Of a stretch of 64,000 nucleotides of DNA, positions 18,630 to 28,558 are shown in pieces (the first letter of the stretch is position 1; each line of letters starts with the position of its first letter). Position numbers and translations under genes: made by a program. The stretch is from the NCBI RefSeq assembly GCF_001650195.1, contig NZ_LXYR01000025.1, positions 1-64,000 of the forward strand. Direction: 5' to 3'. The DNA comes from Phormidesmis priestleyi BC1401 (GTDB lineage: Bacteria > Cyanobacteriota > Cyanobacteriia > Leptolyngbyales > Leptolyngbyaceae). The notes under the pieces are model-generated. The model saw only the letters and a program-made list of their open reading frames with translations. It was not told the DNA's origin and ran no database searches.

Positions 18630-19526
18630 ATGACGCGCACTCCTTTTGATGCCTTCTCTAAACAGCTTTTAGAAGAATTTCTCTCGCCCTTCGGCACCGT
18701 TGAACTGAATCGAGAAATTGCTGGAGAATCTCGATTTGTGGATGTTTGGTTTTCGCCATCTGCTCCGCCCGATCGCAGTCTAGGTCTACTGGCACGCATC
18801 GCCGCAACGCCCTGCCTGATCGAACCTTATCGTAACGCACCTGGCTTTTCAGAGATCCGATCGTGCTTACTCAAGCTATTTCTCGTTCACTCTGACCAAC
18901 AGCGCCAAGCTAGACGCGAAGATGCCTCGCTCTCAGAGGATAGACTTCCCCACCTGTGGATTTTGTCGCCCACTGCTTCAGAGATGTCTCTCAACAGTTT
19001 TGGTGCCATTCAATCTCTAGACTGGCTGTCCGGAATCTACTCGTTTCCTGCCGCTTTGAGAACCTCGATCGTGGTGATTCATCAGCTTCCTAAAACTCCA
19101 GACACCCTCTGGCTCAGGATTTTGGGAAGAGGCAAAACTCAGCAGCAAGCCGTTGAAGAAATTCTTGCACTGCCTGAAGATGACCCGCGCCGTTTCCAAA
19201 CTTTAAACCTCTTAACAGCTTGGAGAATTACTATGAGAGTTGAAGACCTTGATGAGGACGATCGGATTTCATTTATGGCAATTAACCAAGCTTATTTACA
19301 GTGGGAACGAGAAACCGTCGAGCGCGGTAGACAAGAAGGCAGACAAGAAGGTACGCAAGCAGGACAACGCTTGGTCGTCGAGAACTTACTGAAAGCTCGG
19401 TTTGGTGAAGTAGATGCTCAACTCGCTGCTTTGATTTCTACGGTCCTGACATTCCCCGCTGAGGAATACACACCACTTCTACTACAACTGTCGCGAGAAC
19501 AACTGCTAGAAAGGTTTCGGGGTTAA
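18630..19526 (+). CDS. Rpn/PD-(D/E)XK-like protein common in cyanobacteria
   Basis: The start at ATG 18630 gives MTRTPFDAFSKQLLEEFLSPFGTVE (298 aa). The N-terminal part, with FDAFSKQLLEEFL and FVDVWFSPS, resembles the nuclease-like domain of the many cyanobacterial Rpn/transposase-like families. The C-terminal part has a charged helix with a duplicated RQEGRQEG and ends in a short helical domain (LLKARFGEVDAQLAALI) like DUF4351. Catalytic residues could not be assigned, so activity is unproven. The frame is open upstream to 18513. Confidence 0.65.
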   Translation: MTRTPFDAFSKQLLEEFLSPFGTVELNREIAGESRFVDVWFSPSAPPDRSLGLLARIAATPCLIEPYRNAPGFSEIRSCLLKLFLVHSDQQRQARREDASLSEDRLPHLWILSPTASEMSLNSFGAIQSLDWLSGIYSFPAALRTSIVVIHQLPKTPDTLWLRILGRGKTQQQAVEEILALPEDDPRRFQTLNLLTAWRITMRVEDLDEDDRISFMAINQAYLQWERETVERGRQEGRQEGTQAGQRLVVENLLKARFGEVDAQLAALISTVLTFPAEEYTPLLLQLSREQLLERFRG

Positions 19527-19546
19527 TTTGGGTGAATGTTCATGAT

Positions 19547-20900
19547 TTAAGTCGGCAGATGCAGAACATTTAAGCTGATCGTGATCAGGGTTAGGAACAG
19601 GATAAATCCGATCGTGTCTAGCATCGTCGTCACGAGAGGACCGCTAATCAAAGCCGGATCAAGTTTTAATTGCTTCAAAGCCATTGGAAGTAAGGTTCCT
19701 AGTGTCACTGCGATCACAGAATTTGCTGCCATAACTATTCCAGCGACATATCCGACCCAGCGGGTTTCGGGCGATGTCCAAATCAATGACAGCAAAACCA
19801 TTGTGGTTCCTAGTGCTAGGGCAGTTCCCAAACCCGCCAATAATTCCCTGCGAAGAATTTTCATTGTATCTGCTGGAGTGACTTCACCTACGCCTAGCGA
19901 TCGGATCGTCACCGTCAAAGCTTGGATGCCCACTGTTCCCCCGTGTTGGAGAACAGAGGCATGATCACGGCAAGAACAGGCACCATTGAAATCGTTTTTT
20001 GAAACGGCGCGATCGCGCTAGATGCCCCAATATAGAGCGCCATAACACCCACGAGCCAGGGCAGCCGATTCCGCAGCTTCTCTAGGGGATGAGAGAGCGA
20101 CGATTCATCTCCGCCGCTGACCCCTGCCAGTTTTTGAATATCTTCGGTGGCTTCTTGTTCGAGAATATCTACCACGTCATCGACTGTGATAATCCCCACG
20201 AGACGCTCTTCACGATCGACGACAGGCACCGCAATCAAGTCATAGCGCTTCATCAGTTGCGCAACTTCTTCTTGCGGCATCTCGGTTTTGGCTTTAATCA
20301 CTCGATCGCTGGCAATATCTTCAATCCGCACATCGGGAATCGAGAAGAGTAATTGCCGCAGAGAAACGACCTGTTTGAGCTTGCGATTATTGTCGGTTAC
20401 ATAGGCGTAGTAAACCGTTTTCTTATCTCGGTCAGCCAGCCGAATCTTGCTGAGTGCCTCGCCGACCGTTAAGCCCTGTCGCAGCCGGACATATTCGGTG
20501 GTCATCACCCGACCTGCGGTGCCCTCTGCATAGCCGAGAATCGTGGTGGTTGCCTGTCGTTCTTCGGGGCTGAGTTGTTGAACAAGTCGTTTAGCAATCC
20601 CGGCGGGAAGCTCGTCAAACAATTCGGCACGATCGTCGGGGCGCATCGATTCGACAATCTGACAGACCTGGACGTTATGCAACGACCCAATTAGGTCTTC
20701 TTGAATCTCTTGGGGCAGATATTCAAAAACGTCGGTTGCCTGGGTTTTGTTGAGCAGTCGAAACGCGATCGCTCGTTTTCAGGAGGAAGTTCGGTAACAT
20801 AATCGCCCACGTCGATCGGGGGCATTTCGTTTAACTCGTGCTTAAGCTGATTGAGATCAGCAATCTCAGACAGGGAAGTGCGACTTTCCGGGATTAGCAT
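19547..20900 (-). pseudogene. mgtE: MgtE-type magnesium transporter, interrupted by two frameshifts
   Basis: Three consecutive frames form one typical MgtE of about 450 aa. N domain: MLIPESRTSLSEIADL to VGDYVTELPPENER. Middle: AIAFRLLNKTQATDVFEYLP through VQVCQIVESMRPDDRAELFDELP, and two CBS domains (TVYYAYVTDNN; DLIAVPVVDREERLVGIITVDDV). Membrane part: VGIQALTVTIRSLGVGEV to the end at 19547. The first shift is near 20765-20780, next to a GCGATCGC; the second is in a C5 run at 19938-19942, where one more base would restore SNTGGTVGIQAL. MgtE gates magnesium uptake through its CBS and N domains. Both shifts are single-base and may be assembly errors. Confidence 0.88.
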
Positions 20901-21322
20901 GAAACCTCCTCAATCTCCCTCGCGCTGGAAGACTAAGGCTTCCGACGCTAAAGAAGTTTAATACTGTGGGGTAATGGACTTTGGTCCATGAACTTTAAAA
21001 AATGCAACATCAACATCCGCTTAGGGTGCTGCTAATTATATATTAACTGTGAAAAGGCACATTTCAGTCCTACAGGTTGCAGTTGAGCCTTTAGTTAAGA
21101 GGGCGATGTTAAAGCCCGCTCGACTCAGAGGATAAAGATCTGATACCTATTTAATTTTTGAATGTGACAGATCCAGTGTCGTAGCGAAATTGGCAAGACG
21201 TTCCACCGGAACGTCTCTACGGCATCGGGTCAATCAATTATCTGACGTATTCATGGATCAATTTGATATGAGTAATAGTCATGATTGCAAAGATGTGAGA
21301 CAACTGGCGAGGAACCGTGTCA
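20901..21322. other. Gene-free region with an interspersed palindrome
   Basis: No coding frame is convincing. It contains an AT-rich stretch near 21020-21050, possibly the mgtE promoter region, and one copy of an interspersed palindrome at 21196-21216. Confidence 0.4.
21196..21216. repeat. Interspersed palindrome, copy 1
   Basis: AGACGTTCC and GGAACGTCT pair around ACC. The same motif occurs twice more near 60883 and 60984. Confidence 0.7.
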
Positions 21323-22690
21323 TTACGGTTCCTCGGTGACTGCGGCAGCGACCAGCTCCGGCAGATACAGCCGATCCTCGCTGGCATCATATTCAAACAA
21401 TTCAGCATAGCGCCCCCAATCAACCACCGTTGCAAACTGCCGTTCGGCTTCTTCGTGAGGATAATATTCATCCAGTAAATCTAGGAAGAAATCTGCCCGC
21501 ATCGATCGACTACGCTTTTCTTGTAAAGTCTGCACAATACTGCTCAACATAGGCACATTCTGCAACGCCTGCTGACGGAACAAATCTTTACTTCGCAGAA
21601 TCGTCGTCGTAGCAAAATCCTGCCCAATCTCAGTTAACTGAACATCGCCTTGAGACACTTCCGCAAAGCCTAGCAGCACAACCGAATCGAGAATCGGCAA
21701 TAGGTCATCCACCTCTAGCTGAATGCGCTCTGCTAGTCGAGGAATGTCATCCTTGCCATCGGGTTGATCGATAATCAGTTCTAACAATCCGCTAATTCCG
21801 CCGACTCTAGCATGGGGCAATGCTTTAGCATAAGGCGATCTCGGTACAGGAGTTTCTGTAGGCGTTTTAGAGACAATCGCGGGTGCACTAGCGGTTACTT
21901 CCACTTCTGGGTTGGTCATGATGGTGTAGATGTAATCGACTAGGGCTTTGAACCGATCGCTAGTCCGATCGTGGGAGCGCGGCAGATCGATCACCACTTC
22001 CCCACGCACCTGCCCTGGATTAGAACCGAGAATAATCACGCGATCGGCAAGAAACACGCCTTCTTCAATATTGTGGGTCACAATCAAAATGCTTTTTGAC
22101 GGAAACGTGCCTGCATTCCACAGGTCATCTATCTCACCCCGCAGGTTCTCGGAGGTCAGCACATCCAGGGCACTGAAAGGTTCATCCATAAGCAGCACCT
22201 GGGGTTCCAGCACAAAGGCTCGCGCAAAGCCTACTCGCTGCTTCATCCCACCCGATAGCTCCTTGGGATAGGCACTCTCAAAACCATCTAAGCCTACAAG
22301 GTCGATCGCCTTTAATGCCCGATGTCGGCGTTCATCTCGCGGCATCCCCTGAGCTTCTAGACCTAGCTCAACGTTTTCTTGCACAGTCAGCCAAGGCAGC
22401 AGGGCAAAACTTTGAAACACCATCGCCACATTTTTGTTTGCCCCATATAAGGGCTTTCCATTGCTAAACACTCGCCCCTGGCTAGGAGGAATCAAGCCTG
22501 CCATGATCCGCAACAAGGTACTTTTGCCGCTACCACTGCGTCCCAACAGGGCAACCACTTCACCCGCACGAACGGTCATATTAATGTCTCGCAAAACGTT
22601 AAACTCGCCTTTCCCATCTGGTAAGGGAAAGCTTTTGTGAACCTGTTTAACTGCAATGAGCGAATCGGGGGGCGTTTGCATAGTTGTCAT
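21323..22690 (-). CDS. NitT/TauT-type ABC transporter ATP-binding protein with C-terminal AAA-associated domain
   Basis: Residues about 10-260 form an ABC ATPase with LLGRSGSGKSTLLRIMAG (Walker A), LSGGMKQRVGFARAF (signature), and VLLMDEPFSALD (Walker B). The sequence is closest to nitrate, sulfonate and bicarbonate importers. Residues about 300-455 form an additional domain often called AAA-associated (LLELIIDQPDGKDDIPRLAERIQ...). It lies just downstream of its permease gene; a binding protein is not adjacent. The substrate cannot be predicted from this window. Confidence 0.88.
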   Translation of the reverse strand: MTTMQTPPDSLIAVKQVHKSFPLPDGKGEFNVLRDINMTVRAGEVVALLGRSGSGKSTLLRIMAGLIPPSQGRVFSNGKPLYGANKNVAMVFQSFALLPWLTVQENVELGLEAQGMPRDERRHRALKAIDLVGLDGFESAYPKELSGGMKQRVGFARAFVLEPQVLLMDEPFSALDVLTSENLRGEIDDLWNAGTFPSKSILIVTHNIEEGVFLADRVIILGSNPGQVRGEVVIDLPRSHDRTSDRFKALVDYIYTIMTNPEVEVTASAPAIVSKTPTETPVPRSPYAKALPHARVGGISGLLELIIDQPDGKDDIPRLAERIQLEVDDLLPILDSVVLLGFAEVSQGDVQLTEIGQDFATTTILRSKDLFRQQALQNVPMLSSIVQTLQEKRSRSMRADFFLDLLDEYYPHEEAERQFATVVDWGRYAELFEYDASEDRLYLPELVAAAVTEEP

Positions 22691-22730
22691 CGTTACACGT
22701 CTCTTTACCGATGATATCTTGCACGTCTTT

Positions 22731-24458
22731 CTAGAGATGATATTTGGTCTCTGCCAGTCGATAGAGTCGCCGCCACAACAGACGATTGATCCCTACGACA
22801 AACAAGCTCATCATGCCGATGCCCAAGGTGATGCGAGGCCAGTCGCCAACGGCTGTAGCTTGGGCAATATAGGCTCCTAGCCCTGTTGCAATCAGGGTGC
22901 TTTGCCCCCAAGAGACAATCTCTGAAACAATGCTGGCGTTCCAGGCTCCGCCACTGGCAGTCACGCCGCCCGTCACCCAGGCAGAGAAAATACCGGGAAT
23001 GATCAGTCTACGCCAGCGCTGCCAGCCTTGCAGTCCTACATCCATCGACATTTCACGCAGGTCAGTTGGAATGCCTTGAGCGCCCGCGATCGAGTTAAAT
23101 AAGATATACCACTGACTACCCAAAGACATCAGCAAAATGCTGCCCCAGTTGATGCTGATATGGGTGTGAATGAAGAAGAGCGTGGCAAACGGGAAAATAA
23201 AGTTTGCTGGGAAAGATGCCAGAAACTGCACCACAGGCTGCAATAGCCGCGCCAGTTTTGGATTGAAGCCGATCGCTACGCCGATCGGTGTCCAGATTAG
23301 CGTGGCAAAAATCAATAGCACCGTTACCCGCAACAACGTCAGCAAGCCCAGCCCAAAGGTCGTCACCACTTCGTTGATGCCCACAGTCGTCAAGATGAAA
23401 TGGATGGCAGTCACGACCAGCGCCCCTACGACAAACAGCAAAATCAAGCTGTAGAGGCGATCGTTTGGTTGCTCTGGTGCATCAGAACGTGGAGGAGAAG
23501 GAGGCGTGAGGGCAGACAACAGCCGATTGATCCTGTCTTGAATCGGAGTGAGAGCCTTCCCTAAGAGCCGAGGAATCCGAGCGGTTTGCAGCAGGTCATA
23601 GACCCAGGATTGCGGTGTATCGGCAGAGGCGCTTTGCTCTAAGCGAAACTTGTCTGACCAGGCAATTAAAGGTCTCCAAAACATTTGATCAACGAGCAGA
23701 ATCACTACGGCGATCGTCAGCAGTGCCCAGCCCAAAGAGGGGAGATCTTCTTTGGCGATCGCGGCTGCTACGTATGATCCAATCCCCGGTAGCGTATAGT
23801 TCTGATTCAACACGCTGATGGCTTCACTCGCCGCCACAAAAAACCAGCCTCCACCGAAGCTCATCATTGCATTCCAGACCAGTCCAATCATGGCAGAAGG
23901 CACTTCAAGCTTGGTGAACCGCTGCCAACGCGACAGACGATAGAGCGTCATAGCTTCATCCAGTTCCTTAGGCACTGTCCGCAGTGATTGGTAAAACGAA
24001 AAGGTCATGTTCCAAACTTGGCTGGTAAACGTTGCAAAAATCGAGGCAGCTTCCAACCCCAGCAGACTACCTGGAAACAGGGCAATAAAGCCCGTCACCG
24101 TGATCGACAAAAAGCCTAGCACTGGCACAGACTGCAAAATATCTAGCAGTGGAATCATCACCCGTTCAGCACGACGGCTATTGGCAGCGACATAGCCATA
24201 AACGAGAGTGAATACTGTTGAACAAAGCAAAGCGATGAACATTCGCAGGGTCGATCGCCCTGCATAATACGGCAGATTGCGTGGATCGAGATCAATTCCT
24301 GGCATTACATCGGGTGGCTGAAAACTGACTAGCGTTCCTGCACCGATCCGGGCGATTAGGGCAAGGAGTACTAGCGTTCCCAGAATGACAGCAATATCTG
24401 CCAGCCCAAAGGGGAATCGTCGTAGAGCTTCAGGAGAGGGAAACGTTCGCTTTAGCAT
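22731..24458 (-). CDS. ABC transporter permease with two fused NitT/TauT-type permease domains
   Basis: The 575-aa protein has two sets of membrane helices, each with a permease inner-membrane motif of this family (first copy around SLRTVPKELDEAMTLYRLSRWQRFTKLEVPSAM, second around GIPTDLREMSMDVGLQGWQRWRRLIIPGIF). This is one polypeptide that replaces the usual dimer. It ends 40 bp before the ATPase gene, so they are likely one operon. The start at 24458 has no competitor nearby. Confidence 0.85.
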   Translation of the reverse strand: MLKRTFPSPEALRRFPFGLADIAVILGTLVLLALIARIGAGTLVSFQPPDVMPGIDLDPRNLPYYAGRSTLRMFIALLCSTVFTLVYGYVAANSRRAERVMIPLLDILQSVPVLGFLSITVTGFIALFPGSLLGLEAASIFATFTSQVWNMTFSFYQSLRTVPKELDEAMTLYRLSRWQRFTKLEVPSAMIGLVWNAMMSFGGGWFFVAASEAISVLNQNYTLPGIGSYVAAAIAKEDLPSLGWALLTIAVVILLVDQMFWRPLIAWSDKFRLEQSASADTPQSWVYDLLQTARIPRLLGKALTPIQDRINRLLSALTPPSPPRSDAPEQPNDRLYSLILLFVVGALVVTAIHFILTTVGINEVVTTFGLGLLTLLRVTVLLIFATLIWTPIGVAIGFNPKLARLLQPVVQFLASFPANFIFPFATLFFIHTHISINWGSILLMSLGSQWYILFNSIAGAQGIPTDLREMSMDVGLQGWQRWRRLIIPGIFSAWVTGGVTASGGAWNASIVSEIVSWGQSTLIATGLGAYIAQATAVGDWPRITLGIGMMSLFVVGINRLLWRRLYRLAETKYHL

Positions 24459-24492
24459 AGAAATAACGTTATAAAGTTTTTATGGCGCTTCC

Positions 24493-24678
24493 ATCGATCA
24501 ATACTCCGGACAAAATTTGAGCAGATTTTAAGGCTCAAACCCTTATTCTGCCGTGGACAAGATCTTTTTTTCCAAGTCAGAGGCAGAGCTAACTTTGAAA
24601 AAATAGCTCGATCCTTGAACCATAAACTCTGAAAGCCTTGTGGAACCGTTCAAAAAAATGTCCGGAGTATTGATCGAT
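24493..24678. repeat. 186-bp element bounded by a perfect 20-bp inverted repeat
   Basis: ATCGATCAATACTCCGGACA at 24493-24512 is repeated in inverted orientation at 24659-24678. The interior has no gene. It lies directly upstream of the permease start. It could be a small nonautonomous element or a regulatory hairpin. Confidence 0.75.
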
Positions 24679-24744
24679 CATTCTATTGAGAAAACTCTTC
24701 GCGAAGGCGTTCAGTAGATTCAATTCAAAGTAAGCTGAAAACTG

Positions 24745-24936
24745 ATGCAGACGCAAGGAGATCTACGACAGCTTACCAACTGGCTCGACTCTATCGGGTT
24801 ACCGCTTCCAAAGCTGGTCATGCTAATCTACCCATCTTTAAAGAATGAACAGTTAGGTTTGCCAAAGCCTCTGGTAGAGCTAACTTCCACTCAAGCCGTC
24901 CACTGGTTCTGAGACCGTGGGATTCGATCACTTCTA
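24745..24936 (+). pseudogene. Remnant of a protein-coding gene, cut by a MITE-like element
   Basis: A frame from ATG 24745 reads MQTQGDLRQLTNWLDSIGLP and goes on to VELTSTQAVHWF, then hits a TGA, after which the same frame continues DRGIRSLLG up to the insertion point of the element at 24937. The composition looks like real protein, and the in-frame stop and lost 3' end suggest decay. The parent family is not recognised. Confidence 0.45.
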
Positions 24937-25113
24937 GGACTTACGCACTGTACAAAATGGACATATTGTGAATCAACGCAAATACGTCGCTTCAGCCTTT
25001 TACATATCCCGCTCTTGGGGTTTAGATCAGGCAGAAAGGAACCGAAAAATCAAGCTCAAAGGGCTGGAAACCACACCTGCTATTTTGGATCTTCTGTCAA
25101 TGCGTAAGTCCTA
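24935..25113. mobile_element. MITE-like element with TA target duplication
   Basis: Terminal inverted repeats GGACTTACGCA (24937-24947) and TGCGTAAGTCC (25101-25111) flank about 150 bp without a transposase gene. Each terminus is bordered by TA, as expected for the IS630/Tc1-type target. Similar GGACTTACGCA ends are widespread in cyanobacterial genomes. Confidence 0.75.
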
Positions 25114-25319
25114 ACTTCTATCTATATGGTTTTATTTCTGTTCTCTCTTGTTGCAGAGGTAGGATGCACGCCTTCGTTCGTCCCGAAGCCACAAACCTAC
25201 AACGGTGGAGATGGCTTTCTTAATCAAAGATCCCACTTTTGTTAACGATGATAAAGCTCATAATCAGCGCTCAGAGGTATGTCTCTCCTCTCTTAAGCAA
25301 GAAGCCAAAAACCGGAAGA

Positions 25320-25880
25320 ATGCACAAACTCTTTTTTTACGTCGTGCCGTTGACCGTTTCAGTAGTATTGAGTAGTTGCGGTACGGCTCCCTCTAATCTG
25401 CCTGTTGCATCGTCTCCAGAGACGAGTCCGACGGGCACACCTAGTCCCAGTTCATCGCCTGCTCCTAAAGAAAGCCCGTCTGCGGCATCTCGCACAAGCT
25501 CACCCGTTCAAACCTCTTCGGTAGTTTCTGCAAAGACAGTTCCTGTAAACGTTTATAAATTGGATAGCCAATGTCGAGACTTTGTGGCAGAAAAAACGGC
25601 AGTCTCGGCAAATCAACCGATCGCCGCAGCCGTGGGCAAGGTCTTAGAAAACGCGGATAGTGCCGACTTCAGCTTGTCTGGATATCGGGTGAATGTTGCC
25701 TCTGGTGTCGCAACCATTGATCTGCGAGTTGCGCCCGACTCAAAGCGCAAGTTGGTGTCTCTCTCAAGCTGCGAACAAATGGCGATTTTTGGCAGTCTTC
25801 GCAAAACTTTAACCAGCAATGCTCAATGGAAAATTAAATCAGTCCGGTTTACCGATCGAGGCAAAGAGGTGGTTCTTTAA
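25320..25880 (+). CDS. Lipoprotein with GerMN-like domain
   Basis: The start at ATG 25320 gives [20 protein letters not shown], a signal peptide with lipobox LSSC, then a Ser/Pro/Thr-rich linker of about 60 residues and a C-terminal domain ([12 protein letters not shown] to [10 protein letters not shown]). The NVYKLDSQC...[10 protein letters not shown]...W..KSVRFT layout resembles the GerMN/sporulation lipoprotein domain seen in many non-sporulating bacteria. Its role in cyanobacteria is unknown; an envelope location is inferred. The frame opens upstream at 25239 but lacks a signal peptide there. Confidence 0.7.
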   Translation: MHKLFFYVVPLTVSVVLSSCGTAPSNLPVASSPETSPTGTPSPSSSPAPKESPSAASRTSSPVQTSSVVSAKTVPVNVYKLDSQCRDFVAEKTAVSANQPIAAAVGKVLENADSADFSLSGYRVNVASGVATIDLRVAPDSKRKLVSLSSCEQMAIFGSLRKTLTSNAQWKIKSVRFTDRGKEVVL

Positions 25881-26482
25881 CCTTTTTTCGAGACTGCCGC
25901 ACAATTTTTGACATACCATCGCCAAGGCGAATCGGCTCCTTGAGTTAGCCCGATGCGAGTCGTTTGAACGAACCCGATCGAGTCCTGCTCAATCTGCTCC
26001 TGAAATCGGGAACTTCGAGGCTCTAACCACAGAGGTTGTCCTGGTTGAAAGGGTTGGGCAGTCAGCGTGAGATCAATTTTGAACGCCCGACAGAGTTTGC
26101 CAGGACCTGCGGCAACGCGAGCTAACTTTTCATCTATACACCAAGGCGGCAGAGTGTCGAGTTGCAGCGCCCGAATCAATACAGCGCTGGGCACCCCGTC
26201 TCGATCGGTCACCACATTTAGACAGTGATATATCCCATAAATGAGATAGACATAGCTCATTCCCGCCGCGCCAAACATGATGCGGTTGCGATTGGTCTGT
26301 CGTCGATAGGCATGACACGCCGGGTCGCCCACCGTGTAAGCTTCGGTTTCAACAATCATGCCTCGAAGCGTTAGCCCATCGTCAAATTGGCGCACCAAAG
26401 TGCAGCCTAATAGATCAGGCGCGACTTCGAGAGACGATCGTGATAGCCACTCAGGTTGAATAAAAGATGAATCGATCGTCAT
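25877..26482 (-). CDS. mpg: DNA-3-methyladenine glycosylase (AAG/Mpg type)
   Basis: The enzyme excises alkylated purines to begin base excision repair. It matches the family from [10 protein letters not shown] through [18 protein letters not shown] and the [21 protein letters not shown] core, where the Glu of VETEAY serves catalysis. The length of 201 aa is usual. It is convergent with the GerMN-like gene, overlapping by 4 bp. Confidence 0.93.
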   Translation of the reverse strand: MTIDSSFIQPEWLSRSSLEVAPDLLGCTLVRQFDDGLTLRGMIVETEAYTVGDPACHAYRRQTNRNRIMFGAAGMSYVYLIYGIYHCLNVVTDRDGVPSAVLIRALQLDTLPPWCIDEKLARVAAGPGKLCRAFKIDLTLTAQPFQPGQPLWLEPRSSRFQEQIEQDSIGFVQTTRIGLTQGADSPWRWYVKNCAAVSKKG

Positions 26483-26631
26483 TTTCAGTCTTTAGGAGAA
26501 TCTGTCAAAAATCTTTGGTTTGCTAGGATCTGAGGATCTTTGCGGTAGTGTTGAGCTAGGAACTTCCGAGCAAAATGTGCCTCTAGCACGACTCAACTCT
26601 ACAAAAACCATCATAGAAAGCTATAACCATT

Positions 26632-26754
26632 ATGGATGTCAAACTTGTTTTACTGGTTCTCACTGGGGTTTTTACGATAGCCTGCCTGTTTTTTGGCACC
26701 CGTAACGGTTTTTATGACTCCGACAATTATCACGGTAATGGATCAGCACACTAG
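26632..26754 (+). CDS. Small membrane protein (40 aa)
   Basis: The frame MDVKLVLLVLTGVFTIACLFFG followed by a polar tail with FYDSDNYHGNGSAH matches my memory of a short conserved cyanobacterial protein with one membrane helix near the N terminus. It is shorter than most gene finders accept. No known function. No clear Shine-Dalgarno sequence. Confidence 0.7.
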   Translation: MDVKLVLLVLTGVFTIACLFFGTRNGFYDSDNYHGNGSAH

Positions 26755-26872
26755 AGATTTCAAAGGTGTGAGGGGTGAATCGAGTGTTAAGAATCGCAAA
26801 TCCCCTCCTACGATTAGCCATTCACTCAACTTAGGCTTCATAATTTTAGACAACAGAAAGTAGCCATCCAAC

Positions 26873-28549
26873 GTGACTCAACTGGAATGTTTGCCCTATG
26901 GCGTTGGTCATGCCGATGAAGGAGTGTCTCTCCTAGTTCGCATGGGACCGTATCGGATCTTGCTGGACTGTGGCTTAAGAGACGTTTCACCTCTGAGTCA
27001 GCAACGCTCTGATTTGGCGTTTCCTGCTGATTTGGTGTTGTGCAGTCACGCTCATTCAGATCATGCACGAGGATTGCTATCGCTTCATCAAGCCTTTCCT
27101 AAACTGCCGATTTATGCCAGTGAAGTCACGACTCAGTTGCTTCCACTAAACTGGATTGGGGAGTCAGTGCCTCAGTTTTGCCATGCGTTGCCGTGGCGAT
27201 CGCCCGTGGAATTTTGTGACGGGCTAACTGCTGAATTGTTTCCAGCAGGTCACTTGCCCGGAGCGGCTGTGATTTTGCTGACCTATACACCCCCTGGATC
27301 GGAGGGTCATCGCCCTTATCGGCTGATTTACACAGGCGATTTCTTTTTGTCGAATTCTCGGCTCGTCGAAGGGTTGCGGATTGAGGAATTGCGGGGATTA
27401 GAGCCAGATGTGCTGATTGTGGAAGGCAGTTATGGCACGGCTCGATATCCGCATCGGCGGCAGCAAGAAAACCAACTGATCGAGCGGATTAGTCACGCGA
27501 TCGCCCAAGGGCAATCCGTTTTGCTGCCGTTGCCAACTCTCGGTTTGGGGCAAGAACTGCTGATGCTGCTGCGGAGCCATCATTTGTTTACGGGGCGGGA
27601 TTTGACGATTTGGGTCGATGGAACGGTTGCCGCAGGCTGTGATGCCTACTTAGATTTGCTGCCTCATCTGCCCAGTTCTGTGCAGAATTTTGCGCGTCAC
27701 CAACCGCTCTTTTGGGATGAGCGAGTGCGACCCCATGTGCGGCATTTGCAGCCCGATCGACGATCTTCAATCGAGTCTCCCTGCATTGTCTTAACAGATT
27801 TGACCGTTGACCTCAACGAGTTTTGTCACTCCGATTCTTCATGGCTGGTGCTGTTTCCTCAACAGAGCAGTCAGCTAGAAATCGACTCTCAAGAGCTTTC
27901 TTCGTTCCTTTCGGCTGAGTCTGTGCAGGTGAGTGTTGAATCTTATCTGTTGGCACAGCACTGCGATGGACCGAGTACGACGCAACTGATTCACAATTTG
28001 CGTCCTCAGCATGTGGTATTTGTGCATGGGTCGCCGACTTATCTGGCAGACTTAACGGGCTTAGAAGAACTGCACAACCGATATCATCTGCATTCACCCT
28101 TGATCGGAGCCTTGGTTGAGCTGCCGATCGGAGAAACCTTTCTGCAACCTGCCGCCCCAGACCACAGCTATGAAGGAGAGTTAGCCGAACTGGGAACGGT
28201 GGTAACGATTACGCTACCCGACGCAATTAGGGCTGATCCTCGCTGGCGCACTCTTGCAGACACCGGGCTGATCGAAGCCCGTTGGCAAGGAGAAGATCTC
28301 GTTTTGCGGGGGCTACATCAGCGAGAGTTATTGAGTCCGGGGGGCGATCGCTCACCCATTTCGGCAGACGGGACGCTGAAAGACTGCTGCTCAAATTGCC
28401 GTCACTGTCGAGGGCAACGCTGCTGGAATCCGAGTTCGCCGTTGTTTAACTTTAAAGTCACGCTGGATGGCTATTGTCCAGTGTTTGAGCCACTGATGAT
28501 CTCGACAGAGGTTGAGGTGCGAGACGTTGAAGACGAGTCCGATCTATAA
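26873..28549 (+). CDS. MBL-fold/beta-CASP metallohydrolase with C-terminal cysteine cluster
   Basis: The N-terminal metallo-beta-lactamase fold shows LCSHAHSDHARGL (HxHxDH) near residue 59, LLDCGLRD and the later YTGDFFLSNS. A beta-CASP-like insertion follows with LIVEGSYG, VLLPLPTLGLGQELLMLL and HVVFVHGSP. Such proteins are mainly RNA nucleases. The C terminus adds a cysteine cluster (DCCSNCRHCRGQRCW and DGYCPVF), possibly another metal site. Start GTG 26873, 558 aa. Its substrate is unknown. Confidence 0.8.
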   Translation: MTQLECLPYGVGHADEGVSLLVRMGPYRILLDCGLRDVSPLSQQRSDLAFPADLVLCSHAHSDHARGLLSLHQAFPKLPIYASEVTTQLLPLNWIGESVPQFCHALPWRSPVEFCDGLTAELFPAGHLPGAAVILLTYTPPGSEGHRPYRLIYTGDFFLSNSRLVEGLRIEELRGLEPDVLIVEGSYGTARYPHRRQQENQLIERISHAIAQGQSVLLPLPTLGLGQELLMLLRSHHLFTGRDLTIWVDGTVAAGCDAYLDLLPHLPSSVQNFARHQPLFWDERVRPHVRHLQPDRRSSIESPCIVLTDLTVDLNEFCHSDSSWLVLFPQQSSQLEIDSQELSSFLSAESVQVSVESYLLAQHCDGPSTTQLIHNLRPQHVVFVHGSPTYLADLTGLEELHNRYHLHSPLIGALVELPIGETFLQPAAPDHSYEGELAELGTVVTITLPDAIRADPRWRTLADTGLIEARWQGEDLVLRGLHQRELLSPGGDRSPISADGTLKDCCSNCRHCRGQRCWNPSSPLFNFKVTLDGYCPVFEPLMISTEVEVRDVEDESDL

Positions 28550-28558
28550 CTTTCGTCA

